Part shown: piece by piece, positions 10,453 to 18,649 of the stretch
Position numbering within the stretch: position 1 is the first letter of the stretch
Layout of the letters: every line of letters starts with the position of its first letter
DNA from: Chryseobacterium oranimense
GTDB lineage: Bacteria; Bacteroidota; Bacteroidia; Flavobacteriales; Weeksellaceae
DNA: 64,000 nt
NCBI RefSeq assembly: GCF_900129755.1
Contig: NZ_FQWT01000002.1
Location: 186,001 to 250,000, forward strand
Direction of reading: 5' to 3'
Notes under the pieces: generated by a model
Seen by the model: only the letters and a program-made list of their open reading frames with translations
Database searches by the model: none
Told to the model about the DNA's origin: nothing
Translations under genes and position numbers: made by a program

Positions 10453-10866
10453 TTATTTTTTCTTTCCTTTTGCTGGTGCAGCAGCTGCCTGACCTGGTTT
10501 AGGTCTCTTAGCTCCATACTTTGATCTTCTCTGTGTTCTTCCATTTACACCTGCAGTGTCTAATGCACCTCTTACGATGTGGTAACGTACTCCCGGTAGG
10601 TCTTTCACCCTTCCGCCTCTTACCAATACTATCGAGTGCTCTTGAAGATTATGTCCTTCGCCCGGGATGTAGGCGTTGACTTCTTTCCCGTTAGAAAGTC
10701 TTACCCTTGCTACTTTTCTAAGTGCAGAGTTAGGTTTCTTAGGAGTGGTAGTATATACTCTCGTACATACACCTCGTCTTTGTGGACAAGAATCAAGGGC
10801 AGCCGATTTGCTCTTCTTGGCAAGCGTGGCTCTTCCTTTTCTTACTAATTGTTGAATAGTAGGCAT
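10453..10866 (-). CDS. rpsL: Ribosomal protein S12 (uS12)
   Basis: The 137-residue decoding-centre protein has the canonical [24 protein letters not shown] block (here with RRGVCTRV) and [14 protein letters not shown]. Both lysines of the PKKPNS motif (residues 43 and 44 counting Met) and the lysine of RVKDLP are unchanged, so no classical streptomycin-resistance substitution is present. The tail is extended and basic ([11 protein letters not shown]). It is the first gene of the operon, directly downstream of a well-matched promoter at 10921-10891. Confidence 0.99.
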   Translation of the reverse strand: MPTIQQLVRKGRATLAKKSKSAALDSCPQRRGVCTRVYTTTPKKPNSALRKVARVRLSNGKEVNAYIPGEGHNLQEHSIVLVRGGRVKDLPGVRYHIVRGALDTAGVNGRTQRRSKYGAKRPKPGQAAAAPAKGKKK

Positions 10867-10890
10867 TTAATTGCTTTTTATTTTAGGGTG

Positions 10891-10921
10891 CAAAAATAGG
10901 AATATTTTTTTAATCTACAAA
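10891..10921 (-). promoter_or_regulatory. Promoter of the rpsL operon
   Basis: On the minus strand TTTG (10921-10918) is separated by 19 bases from TATTTTTG (10898-10891). This fits the Bacteroidota sigma-A consensus TTTG-N19-TAnnTTTG and leaves a leader of roughly 20 bases before the ATG. Confidence 0.8.
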
Positions 10922-11193
10922 TACTTATATAAAAATTAAAATCAAACACTTACATAAAAATGTGGAGGCATTTGAGGAACAGAATAACAGACTGCCGATG
11001 TATAGTGAAAAAATATAAAAAAGTTTTCTTTAACAGCAGTTTATTAAATAATTGTAAAATCAAGTATGTCTATGGCTCATTGTACATTATATTAATGTTA
11101 TTAATTAACCATGTGATAATTCCAAACTATTATAAAAAATTTCCTCATAGTTATCTTCTATGGATTTTAAAGGTTTTTCGGCACAATATTTTC

Positions 11194-11201
11194 TAATTTT
11201 G
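11194..11201 (+). promoter_or_regulatory. -7 box upstream of dps
   Basis: TAATTTTG matches TAnnTTTG and lies 21 bases before the ATG. The -33 region reads as a T-run (GGTTTTTC) and not a clean TTTG. Confidence 0.55.
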
Positions 11202-11222
11202 TTTACATAAAAAAATAAACAT

Positions 11223-11699
11223 ATGAAAAATGCAAGCATTATTGGCCTGAAAGAAGCCGATTGTAAAAATATCTCAGAAAAGTTAAATATTTTATTAGCC
11301 AACTATTCAGTATTTTACCAAAACACAAGAGGTTCACACTGGAATATTAAAGGAGATCAGTTTTTTACGCTTCATCCTAAATTTGAAGAATTGTACAATA
11401 GCCTTGTATTGAAGATAGACGAGATTGCAGAAAGGATTCTTACATTAGGCGCAACTCCTGCCCACAATTATTCAGATTATCTGAAAGTAGCTACGATCAA
11501 GGAAAGCAAAGAGGTAACGGACGCCAACAAAAGCGTTGAACTTATCCTGAACTCCTTCAAAGTAGTAATTGATCTGCAAAGAGAACTTCTGGACATCACA
11601 GATGCTGCAGGAGATGAAGGAACCAATTCCCAGATGAGCGACTATATTACTGAACAGGAAAAAGAAGTATGGATGTACAACTCTTATTTAGGCAAGTAA
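11223..11699 (+). CDS. dps: Dps family ferritin-like protein
   Basis: The 158-residue protein should form a 12-subunit cage that oxidises Fe(II) with peroxide and protects DNA in starved cells. The inter-subunit ferroxidase ligands are at the family spacing: His39 and His51 (in SHWNIKG and LHPKFEE), Asp66 and Glu70 (in KIDEIAER). Glu55 stands where E. coli has Asp67. The Lys-rich DNA-binding tail of E. coli Dps is absent, so direct DNA binding is uncertain. It is monocistronic, with its own -7 box and a terminator at 11724. Confidence 0.95.
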   Translation: MKNASIIGLKEADCKNISEKLNILLANYSVFYQNTRGSHWNIKGDQFFTLHPKFEELYNSLVLKIDEIAERILTLGATPAHNYSDYLKVATIKESKEVTDANKSVELILNSFKVVIDLQRELLDITDAAGDEGTNSQMSDYITEQEKEVWMYNSYLGK

Positions 11700-11723
11700 C
11701 AGACAAAAATCATCCGATTAATA

Positions 11724-11757
11724 AAAAAATCGTCTTACATTTAGGCGATTTTTATTT
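11724..11757 (+). terminator. Terminator after dps
   Basis: AAAAATCGTC pairs with GGCGATTTTT (one G-T pair) around an A/T loop, and the stem runs into a T-rich tract. It lies just upstream of the pncB promoter. Confidence 0.75.
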
Positions 11758-11765
11758 TAAATAAC

Positions 11766-11773
11766 TATATTTG
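11766..11773 (+). promoter_or_regulatory. -7 box of pncB
   Basis: TATATTTG fits TAnnTTTG, 19 bases before the pncB ATG. No clear -33 element is seen. Confidence 0.55.
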
Positions 11774-11792
11774 CGTTAAAATTACACATATC

Positions 11793-12971
11793 ATGTACGG
11801 CGTTCGATTAAATTCCATTCTGGATAACGATTTCTATAAAATAACAATGCAAAATGCAGTGGTAAAACTTTTTCCAAGCTCCATTGTAAAATATGAATTC
11901 ATCAACAGGGGAAAGCACCAGTTTCCGGAAGGTTTTGATGTAGCCCTGAAAGAAGCTGTTAATAAAATGGCAGAATTAAAGCTTACCAAGGAAGAAAAAA
12001 AATTCATGGCAAGAACCTGCCCTTATATAGACCTTCCCTATCTGGATTTTTTAGAGGGCTATCATTACGACCCGTCCGAAGTAAAAATTCATCAGGAAGG
12101 CAGCGATCTTTCCGTAACCGTTGAAGGGCTTTGGTACAGAACTATTCTCTGGGAAGTCCCTCTTCTTGCTTTAATCAGTGAGCTTCATTATGAAATGAAT
12201 CATATGGAAAGGGATTCCAATGAAGTTGTTATGAGCAAAACCCTGGAAAAAGCAGACTCTCTTGCAAGACTCGGAGTAAATTTCGCTGAATTCGGTACCA
12301 GAAGGAGACATTCTTATAAGGTACAGAATCTGGTTATGGAAGCTTTAACGCAAAATAAGGAATCCACTTTCATAGGAAGCTCCAATGTTCATTTTGCGAT
12401 GAAGTACGGAGTAAAACCTATTGGCACTCATGCACACGAATGGTTTATGTTCCACGCAGCTGAATATGGATTTAAAATGGCCAACGAAATGGCCCTTGAA
12501 CATTGGGTGGATGTATACAGAGGTGATCTTGGAGTTGCCCTGTCCGACACTTATACTACCGATGTTTTCTTCCAGCAGTTTGATAAAAAATTCGCCAAGT
12601 TGTTTGACGGTGTGCGCCACGACAGTGGTGATCCTCTGGAATTTGCAGACAAAACAATAGCTCACTATAAAAATAACGGAATCAACCCTTTATTTAAATA
12701 CATTATCTTTTCCGATGCCTTAAATCTTGAAAAAGTAGAAGAAATCACCAATTATTGTAAAGGAAAGATTGGAGTTTCATTCGGAATCGGAACCAACCTT
12801 ACTAATGATGTAGGCCTGAAACCAATGAATATAGTAATGAAACTTATCGGCGTACAGGCACCGAATAAAGAATGGATTCCAACGGTAAAACTATCCGACG
12901 AGCATGGAAAATACACCGGTGATCCTAAAATGATTGAGCTGGCAAAAGAATTTTTAAGAATAAAAGATTAG
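11793..12971 (+). CDS. pncB: Nicotinate phosphoribosyltransferase
   Basis: The 392-residue enzyme makes nicotinate mononucleotide from nicotinate and PRPP with ATP hydrolysis, the first step of the Preiss-Handler NAD salvage route. Family landmarks are NSILDNDFYKITMQNAV at the N-terminus, FGTRRRHS, the SSNVHFAMKYGVKPIGTHAHEW block that holds the phosphorylated His, and GVRHDSGDP with FSDALN near the phosphate site. Length is normal. It has its own promoter; the YciI-like gene begins 24 bases downstream and may be cotranscribed. Confidence 0.97.
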   Translation: MYGVRLNSILDNDFYKITMQNAVVKLFPSSIVKYEFINRGKHQFPEGFDVALKEAVNKMAELKLTKEEKKFMARTCPYIDLPYLDFLEGYHYDPSEVKIHQEGSDLSVTVEGLWYRTILWEVPLLALISELHYEMNHMERDSNEVVMSKTLEKADSLARLGVNFAEFGTRRRHSYKVQNLVMEALTQNKESTFIGSSNVHFAMKYGVKPIGTHAHEWFMFHAAEYGFKMANEMALEHWVDVYRGDLGVALSDTYTTDVFFQQFDKKFAKLFDGVRHDSGDPLEFADKTIAHYKNNGINPLFKYIIFSDALNLEKVEEITNYCKGKIGVSFGIGTNLTNDVGLKPMNIVMKLIGVQAPNKEWIPTVKLSDEHGKYTGDPKMIELAKEFLRIKD

Positions 12972-12995
12972 ATATTAGATTTTAAAACATACATT

Positions 12996-13466
12996 ATGAG
13001 ATTAAAAATTTATTTATCCCTTACCCTTTTGGCGGGAATTTTATCTTTCGCCCAGGTAAAAAAAGAAGAAAAGACAACATTCAACCAGGAACTGGCCACT
13101 TCACTCGGAGCAGATAAATATGGTATGAAAGCCTATACTATGGTTATGCTCACCACGGGCTCTGCAAAAGTAGATGACAAGGCCAAAATGGGCGAACTGA
13201 TGAAAGGCCATCTTGCTAATATCGGAAAGCTTGCCGATGAAGGAAAAATAATTGTGGCCGGACCATTTTTAGAAAAGAATAAAGAAAACTACCGCGGCAT
13301 GTTTATTTTCAATACAAAATCTAAAGAAGAAGCTGAACAATGGGTAAAAACTGATCCTGCAGTACAGGCCGGTGTGTTCGGTTATGAAATTTTTCCATGG
13401 TATGGATCTGCTGCGCTGCCTTTGTATCTGAAACATCATAAGGAAATTTCTAAAGAAAATCCATAG
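12996..13466 (+). CDS. Exported YciI-like (YCII domain) protein
   Basis: The 156-residue protein starts with a Sec signal peptide (KIYLSLTLLAGILSFAQ, cut after FAQ), followed by a ferredoxin-fold YCII-type domain. Supporting text is MGELMKGHLANIGKLADEGKIIVAGPF and the C-terminal VQAGVFGYEIFPWYG. YciI proteins are usually short and cytoplasmic, with a conserved His/Asp pair of unclear function; here the His of MKGHLANI is kept. Export is the unusual point. The next gene starts 2 bases after its stop. Confidence 0.85.
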   Translation: MRLKIYLSLTLLAGILSFAQVKKEEKTTFNQELATSLGADKYGMKAYTMVMLTTGSAKVDDKAKMGELMKGHLANIGKLADEGKIIVAGPFLEKNKENYRGMFIFNTKSKEEAEQWVKTDPAVQAGVFGYEIFPWYGSAALPLYLKHHKEISKENP

Positions 13467-13468
13467 AG

Positions 13469-14059
13469 ATGGGATTTTACAGCAATTTTTCAGAAAAAGA
13501 CCTGATTGAATCATACACTAATCAGATTGATTATCAAGGGAAAGCTGATAAAGAAATTATAGCTGAAATTTTAAGCAGAGGCTCTTTAGAAAAGTTTCAG
13601 GCTAAAATTAATATTCAAAAGTCAATTTTAAATGAACAAAACAGGGTGATAAGAGAAATTCATGGTTACTACATGAACAAATTATCAAAACAGGAGTGCT
13701 TACAATTAATACATTCTGATTTACTCACTGATAAAACTATTAACTTTCTGGTAGAGACAAAGTACAGTCAAATACACAAAAATGTTGAAAATTTAAAAGT
13801 TGATTCTGAAACAGTAATTAAAGCTATCCTGGGGACTTTTGTCTCTTCAGCAGTCAGCTCAGTTATTATTTTCATTCTTCTTTATAATTTTAATTTTTTA
13901 ATTGCTTTTAATTTATTTTTATTGATCCCTGTTTATGTCATCAACTATTGGATCATAAGATTATTTACGGGTAAAACAAGGGTGAATCTGGCTGTATTTA
14001 TTGCCTCATTTGCAGCTACAGTACTTAATTGTATTTACTTCTTTTTAATTGTTGCATAA
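13469..14059 (+). CDS. Unknown membrane protein
   Basis: The 196-residue protein has a charged, helical N-terminal half of about 120 residues (DLIESYTNQIDYQGKADKEI and similar) and then three strongly hydrophobic segments: AVSSVIIFILLYNFNFLIAF, LFLLIPVYVINYWIIRLF and VFIASFAATVLNCIYFFLI. It therefore looks like a cytoplasmic helical domain on a three-pass membrane anchor. It starts 2 bases after the YciI-like gene and ends before a hairpin terminator. The family is not recognised. Confidence 0.75.
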   Translation: MGFYSNFSEKDLIESYTNQIDYQGKADKEIIAEILSRGSLEKFQAKINIQKSILNEQNRVIREIHGYYMNKLSKQECLQLIHSDLLTDKTINFLVETKYSQIHKNVENLKVDSETVIKAILGTFVSSAVSSVIIFILLYNFNFLIAFNLFLLIPVYVINYWIIRLFTGKTRVNLAVFIASFAATVLNCIYFFLIVA

Positions 14060-14097
14060 TTTGTACCTTAACTCAAGAAAATATTAATTTAAACTTA

Positions 14098-14130
14098 AAA
14101 AAATCACTATGCTGCAGTATAGTGATTTTT
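14098..14130 (+). terminator. Hairpin terminator
   Basis: AAATCACTAT (14101-14110) pairs with ATAGTGATTT around GCTGCAGT, and the stem ends in a T run. It closes the pncB-side gene group. Confidence 0.8.
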
Positions 14131-14188
14131 CATTACATTACCCCCTCATTTGCAGACCTATGCGGTCCGGCTAATCCTAATACAATAA

Positions 14189-15361
14189 ATGATAATGGGT
14201 ATCAATAAATTTCTCTTAGTAACGGTGTACATTAAAGTTCTTTTTTCTTGCTCTGCACCAAGGCAGTCTGTAGGGAGACAAAAAGAAGATTATGCTCAAA
14301 AAACCTCTGATCCTTTCTATCAGGAAATTCAGAAAACAGGCTTAGAAGCTTCTCAAAAAAATAATGTACCCGGAGTAGCAGTTGCTTTCATTGAAAATGG
14401 AAAGATTGCATGGATACAAGGCCTGGGATACGCAGATCTGGAAAGCAAAACGCCTGTTACAGCGAAAACTATCTTTAATATTGGCTCCATCTCAAAGGTA
14501 GTATCTGCTTGGGGGTTCATGCAATTGGTGGAAAAAGGATATATACGGCTGGATGATCCAGTCAACCCGTCGTTAACCCGATGGAAGCTTCCTTCCTCCT
14601 CATATGACATATCCAAAGTTACCCTGCGTCGCATACTCAGCCATACAGCGGGGCTTTCTGTGCACGGATATGGAGGTTCTGAACAGGGAACCCCTTTACT
14701 CACCCTTGAAGAATCTCTTGACGGAAAAACCAAAAGGAACAGAGAAAGCGTACGCCTTATCAGTGAACCAGGAACAAAATGGGAATATTCAGGTGGCGGC
14801 TACACCCTAGCCCAGCTTTTACTGGAAGAAAAAACTAAAGAGAAATTTGCAGACTATATGACAAAAAATATCTTCAACCCTCTTGGATTAAATCATACCA
14901 ATTACCAATGGACAGATGAAATGAAAGCAGCGTCCGCATCCGCTTATGATACTTTAGGGAAGCCGATAAAGAACAGAATATTTACAGAGCAGGCCGCCGC
15001 CGGATTACAAACAACAATATCAGACCTGGCCCATTTCGCTGAGTTATCTCTTACAGCTGATCCTAAGTTTTTAAATCAAGTATTGAAGCCTGAAACCATA
15101 CAATTAATGGAACAGCCTGTATTGCCATCATCTGATGAAGGAGAAAGCGGTCTGGGATACCGGTTTATGAATTATGAAGGCTTCCGTACAATGGGACACA
15201 CGGGTGAAAATGCAGGATGGAGCGTTGCTCTGTTTTTGCATTCCTCCACAAAAAGCGGTCTAATCGTACTTTGTAACGGATCCAATGGTGATCGTGTATG
15301 GTACCCTGTTTATCAGGCCTGGATAAAAAAAGTAAAAACTATACAGGGAAACATTAAATAA
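14189..15361 (+). CDS. Serine beta-lactamase-family hydrolase (lipoprotein)
   Basis: The 390-residue protein belongs to the class C beta-lactamase / EstB / DD-peptidase fold. The nucleophile motif SxxK is SISK (Ser100, Lys103), the second motif is Tyr200-Ser-Gly (YSG where AmpC has YAN), and the third is HTG at 337-339 in GHTGENAGW, replacing KTG. YSG and HTG are typical of esterase or D-aminopeptidase-like members, not true beta-lactamases. A lipobox-like VLFSC (Cys21) suggests a membrane-anchored periplasmic enzyme. Translation may start at 14189 or at the ATG at 14195. The substrate is unknown. Confidence 0.9.
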   Translation: MIMGINKFLLVTVYIKVLFSCSAPRQSVGRQKEDYAQKTSDPFYQEIQKTGLEASQKNNVPGVAVAFIENGKIAWIQGLGYADLESKTPVTAKTIFNIGSISKVVSAWGFMQLVEKGYIRLDDPVNPSLTRWKLPSSSYDISKVTLRRILSHTAGLSVHGYGGSEQGTPLLTLEESLDGKTKRNRESVRLISEPGTKWEYSGGGYTLAQLLLEEKTKEKFADYMTKNIFNPLGLNHTNYQWTDEMKAASASAYDTLGKPIKNRIFTEQAAAGLQTTISDLAHFAELSLTADPKFLNQVLKPETIQLMEQPVLPSSDEGESGLGYRFMNYEGFRTMGHTGENAGWSVALFLHSSTKSGLIVLCNGSNGDRVWYPVYQAWIKKVKTIQGNIK

Positions 15362-15530
15362 GAAAAAAGCCTAATACTGTGTAATCAAATGATCCCTTTC
15401 CAGATTTATTGGTAATGAATTTCATTTTCATTATTTCCTGATATATAACATTATAGTGATTTATTTTTCATATATTTAAATATTCATTTTCAGTACTATA
15501 CAAACAAAAACTAACTAAAAAATTAATTCC

Positions 15531-15776
15531 ATGAAAAAAACAAACTTAACAAAAATTTCAAGAAATGAATTGAGAGATGTATTCGGCGGGTATTTATATC
15601 CGGCACAATGTCCCGGTGGATGCCATGGCGAAGCTATGATCAGATGTCCCGACGGCTCAACCACTATGACCAATTATATATGCATGGGTGGAAGATGCGA
15701 AGTGAATACAGGATTCTGTAAGCCTTTGGTTTTAGATCCGGGAACCGTTGATCCGGGACCAGTCCTACTTCCATAA
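15531..15776 (+). CDS. GG-leader, Cys-rich bacteriocin-like peptide
   Basis: The 81-residue precursor starts with an amphipathic leader MKKTNLTKISRNELRDVFGG ending in Gly-Gly at 19-20, the signal cut by C39-peptidase ABC exporters. The core of about 61 residues has six Cys (27, 31, 39, 51, 56, 63), including CPGGC, and a Pro/Gly-rich tail. Leaders of this form are frequent in Chryseobacterium, where the peptides are called bacteriocin-like, mostly without a demonstrated activity. No transporter or modification gene lies nearby. It ends before a clear terminator, so it is probably expressed alone. Confidence 0.8.
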   Translation: MKKTNLTKISRNELRDVFGGYLYPAQCPGGCHGEAMIRCPDGSTTMTNYICMGGRCEVNTGFCKPLVLDPGTVDPGPVLLP

Positions 15777-15799
15777 TCAGAGTTTAAGATATAAACTTA

Positions 15800-15827
15800 C
15801 AGTGAGTCTTTTCGGCTCACTTTTTTA
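15800..15827 (+). terminator. Terminator after the GG-leader peptide
   Basis: AGTGAG (15801-15806) pairs with CTCACT (15816-15821) around TCTTTTCGG and runs into six Ts. Confidence 0.8.
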
Positions 15828-15909
15828 CTATATTTAAACAAACAACAATGAAAATGAAAAGGTGTTTATAATTTCAATAAAAGCCCTACTATACAACACA
15901 ATTACAATC

Positions 15910-16068
15910 ATGAAAAAAAATTTAAGCATATTTCTATTATTTTGTTTATCACTTTTCTGTGCAGGCCAGAATAAGAAATATGCTCATAAAAATCCGAAAA
16001 AGCTACTATTATTAAAAAACAATATTCCGTTTCAGATTCATTTAATAGATATTGAATATTACAAATAA
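15910..16068 (+). CDS. Small exported peptide, unknown
   Basis: The 52-residue product starts at ATG 15910 (MKKNLSIFLLFCLSLFCAGQ), a good signal peptide, and leaves only about 32 mature residues rich in Lys and Leu. An in-frame upstream ATG at 15862 would add 16 residues that spoil the signal peptide, so I reject it. No family is recognised, and the frame could be a remnant of a longer gene. Confidence is limited by size. Confidence 0.45.
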   Translation: MKKNLSIFLLFCLSLFCAGQNKKYAHKNPKKLLLLKNNIPFQIHLIDIEYYK

Positions 16069-16164
16069 TAAGATCAAATTTCAACAAAATTGTCTGACCT
16101 CAAATAATTGATCATGCCGGAAATTTTAACGGTTTCCCGTAAAAGAAATCAATTTTTCTTTTCG

Positions 16165-16172
16165 TAATTTTG
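16165..16172 (+). promoter_or_regulatory. -7 box abutting rmuC
   Basis: TAATTTTG ends only 4 bases before the annotated ATG at 16177. If it is the true promoter, the mRNA starts at or just after the first codon, so translation is leaderless or begins at the next in-frame ATG at 16183. Confidence 0.45.
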
Positions 16173-16176
16173 AAAC

Positions 16177-17679
16177 ATGGAGATGACCTATTTAATTATT
16201 GGATGTATTGCCGGCGGAATTCTTGGAGCCGTTATTTTGTATTTTGCCTTAAAATCGTCTACGGTTTCAAGAAGTTCATATGATGAACTGAATAATCTGC
16301 ACATCAAAAACCATTCAGATCTTGAAAATCTCAACCTGAAAGTTCAGGAGCTGAACCAAAGTATCACGAAAGAAAAAGAACTGAACCAGCAGCAAACTGA
16401 TCTGCTGAATGACCTGAAAAATGAATATGCCAAAATTTCTGCCGAATATGCTTCCCTGAACTCACAGTTTCTGGAGCAAAAACAGCTTAATGCCAAACAG
16501 ACTACTCAAATCGAAAATCTGATTTCCGAGAAGCAGCATATTTTTGCTAAAAACTCCGAGCTTTCCGCTAAAAACGACAGCATGCAGCAGTCTCTTGATA
16601 CCCAGAAGGAGGAAATTGCCAAAATTCAGGAAGAATCAAAACTGCAGTTTGAAAATCTGGCCAATAAAATTTTAGAAGAAAAGACGGAAAAGTTTACCAC
16701 TTTAAATCAAAATAACTTAAAAACCATTCTTGAGCCTTTCCAGGAAAAGATTGCCGATCTTAAAAACAGGGTAAACGAAGCCTACGAGAAGGAAAACAAG
16801 GAACGTTTTTCCCTTGCTGAAAAAGTAAAGGAGCTTGCTGAACTGAACCAGCAGATATCCGAAGATGCCAAAAAACTGACCAGAGCTTTAAAAGGAGAAA
16901 GTAAAACACAAGGAAACTGGGGTGAAATGATCCTTGAAAGCATCCTTGAAAAATCAGGATTAGTAAAAGGAAGAGAATATTTCCTTGAGCATGAACTTCG
17001 TGATGAGGACAATAAAGCCCTTTTCTCCGAATTTTCCGGTAAAAAAATGCGTCCGGATGCCGTGGTAAAGTACCCTGATGAAAGAAATGTCATCATTGAT
17101 TCCAAAGTTTCCCTTACTGCCTTCACAGAATTGGTGGATGAAAACGACCAGGATGTTTACGCCATGAAGCTTAACCAGCATTTAGGCTCTATCAAGAACC
17201 ACATCCTCCAGCTGAGCCAGAAGGCCTATGACGACTATGGGAAATCACTGGATTTCGTCATGATGTTTATTCCTAGCGAACCAGCTTATATTGCAGCTAT
17301 GCAGGCAGATCAGAACCTTTGGAATTTTGCCTACGAAAGAAGAATCCTTCTGCTGAACCCAAGTAACCTGATCACTTCCCTGAAACTTATTGCAGATCTA
17401 TGGAAACGTGAATACCAGAACAGAAACTCCATGGAAATTGCCGACCGCGGAGCAAAGCTCTATGATAAATTTGTCGGGTTTGTGGAGAACCTTGAGAAAG
17501 TAGGAAAAAACCTTGATCAGGCTAAAAATGTATACAATGATGCCTACAAACAGCTTTCTACCGGAAATGACAACCTTGTGATCCAAACCCAGAAACTGAA
17601 ATCTCTGGGAATTAAAAACAAAAAAGACCTGCCACAAAGCCTTATTGATAATAGTAACTTTTTGGAAACGGAAAACTAA
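16177..17679 (+). CDS. rmuC: RmuC family DNA recombination protein
   Basis: The 500-residue protein has an N-terminal membrane segment (YLIIGCIAGGILGAVILYFA), a long coiled coil (about residues 40-230) and a C-terminal RmuC domain with a restriction-nuclease-like fold: QGNWGEMILESILEKSGL, RPDAVVKYPDERNVIIDSK and FVMMFIPSEPAYIAAM. The D-x(n)-DSK arrangement is the nuclease-like core. RmuC restrains inversion at short inverted repeats in E. coli. Translation starts at 16177 or 16183. It lies 37 bases before the methyltransferase gene in the same direction. Confidence 0.93.
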   Translation: MEMTYLIIGCIAGGILGAVILYFALKSSTVSRSSYDELNNLHIKNHSDLENLNLKVQELNQSITKEKELNQQQTDLLNDLKNEYAKISAEYASLNSQFLEQKQLNAKQTTQIENLISEKQHIFAKNSELSAKNDSMQQSLDTQKEEIAKIQEESKLQFENLANKILEEKTEKFTTLNQNNLKTILEPFQEKIADLKNRVNEAYEKENKERFSLAEKVKELAELNQQISEDAKKLTRALKGESKTQGNWGEMILESILEKSGLVKGREYFLEHELRDEDNKALFSEFSGKKMRPDAVVKYPDERNVIIDSKVSLTAFTELVDENDQDVYAMKLNQHLGSIKNHILQLSQKAYDDYGKSLDFVMMFIPSEPAYIAAMQADQNLWNFAYERRILLLNPSNLITSLKLIADLWKREYQNRNSMEIADRGAKLYDKFVGFVENLEKVGKNLDQAKNVYNDAYKQLSTGNDNLVIQTQKLKSLGIKNKKDLPQSLIDNSNFLETEN

Positions 17680-17704
17680 AGCATGCCTAATCACAATTTT
17701 TGCA

Positions 17705-17712
17705 TAATTTTG
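17705..17712 (+). promoter_or_regulatory. -7 box abutting the SPOUT methylase gene
   Basis: TAATTTTG ends 4 bases before the ATG at 17717, the same geometry as at rmuC. No -33 element is clear. Confidence 0.45.
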
Positions 17713-17716
17713 CAGC

Positions 17717-18484
17717 ATGTTGATAGAAAGTTTTCAAAACGATAAAATAAAAAATGTCACCAAGCTTCTGGCAGACAACAGATTCCGCAAAAAAGCCAAA
17801 GTTTTTGTTGTTGAAGGACAGCAGGAAAATGAAAGAGCTTTACAGTATGACTTTGAACCTGTAGAGTTTTTTATCTGCGAAAACATCTTCAAAGGACAGC
17901 TTCCGGAAGGCAGAATTCATTATGTAAGTGAAAAAGTATACGAAAAAATAGCCTACAGGGGAAGCTCTGAAGGAATTATTGGCATTTATAATACTAAAGA
18001 AAATCTTCTTTCATCTTTTGTCCCTAAAGAAAATTCAACCGTCATTATTGTGGAAGGAGTAGAAAAGCCCGGTAATCTTGGGGCAATCCTGAGAAGCTGC
18101 GAGGCTTTTGGGATTGATGCCCTGATCGTTGCCAACGGAAAAGCAGACTTTTATAACCCTAATGTGATCAGATCAAGCGTCGGATGTCTGTTCGGAATGG
18201 AAGTTTATGATGCTGAAAATGAAGAAACCCTTGAATTTCTACAGAAAAATAAGTTCAATATCTACACAACACTGATGGATGAGACTGCTGAAGATCTTTA
18301 TAAAAGAGATTTTAGCCAACGTTCCGCCGTATTATTCGGGACCGAGCATTCCGGTTTAAGCGATTTCTGGATCGGGAAAGGAAAAAACACCCTGATTCCT
18401 ATGGCGGGAAGCATTGACTCTTTAAACCTGAGTAATGCCGTAGCCATTACATGCTATGAGTCACTGAAACAAAAGAAAGGATAA
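17717..18484 (+). CDS. TrmH/SpoU-family RNA 2'-O-methyltransferase
   Basis: The 255-residue SPOUT enzyme should methylate a ribose 2'-OH in rRNA or tRNA using S-adenosylmethionine. The substrate-binding N-terminal domain (FVVEGQQENERAL) is followed by the three SpoU motifs: EKPGNLGAILRSCEAFG, FGTEHSGLSDFW and IPMAGSIDSLNLSNAVAI. The knot-forming Asn, Arg and Ser residues are in place. Which nucleotide is modified cannot be told; both TrmH- and RlmB-like targets are possible. Confidence 0.92.
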   Translation: MLIESFQNDKIKNVTKLLADNRFRKKAKVFVVEGQQENERALQYDFEPVEFFICENIFKGQLPEGRIHYVSEKVYEKIAYRGSSEGIIGIYNTKENLLSSFVPKENSTVIIVEGVEKPGNLGAILRSCEAFGIDALIVANGKADFYNPNVIRSSVGCLFGMEVYDAENEETLEFLQKNKFNIYTTLMDETAEDLYKRDFSQRSAVLFGTEHSGLSDFWIGKGKNTLIPMAGSIDSLNLSNAVAITCYESLKQKKG

Positions 18485-18592
18485 TATTCAGAGGAAGGAA
18501 GCCTGATGCCGGAAGAGAGAAGTTATTATAATTCATTAAAAGAGCATTAGTAACATCTATCTTCAAATCTTCCGTCTCCTAACAATAAAGCA

Positions 18593-18623
18593 TAAAAAAA
18601 CCGTCTCACAGGGTGAAACGGTT
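18593..18623 (-). terminator. Terminator of the Ala/Lys-rich lipoprotein gene
   Basis: On the minus strand AACCGTTTCAC pairs with GTGAGACGGTT around CCT, followed by a T run. The stem contains one mismatch or wobble. Confidence 0.85.
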
Positions 18624-18649
18624 CTTTTATTGTTAAGCTTATGCTAGAA

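Larger units (their letters stand above)
10867..11222. other. Divergent intergenic region rpsL / dps
   Basis: The 356-base AT-rich gap carries the rpsL promoter on the minus strand and a dps -7 box on the plus strand. The middle (about 10925-11190) contains no frame with a convincing start or composition. A PerR or OxyR site for dps might be expected here, but I cannot identify one. Confidence 0.6.
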
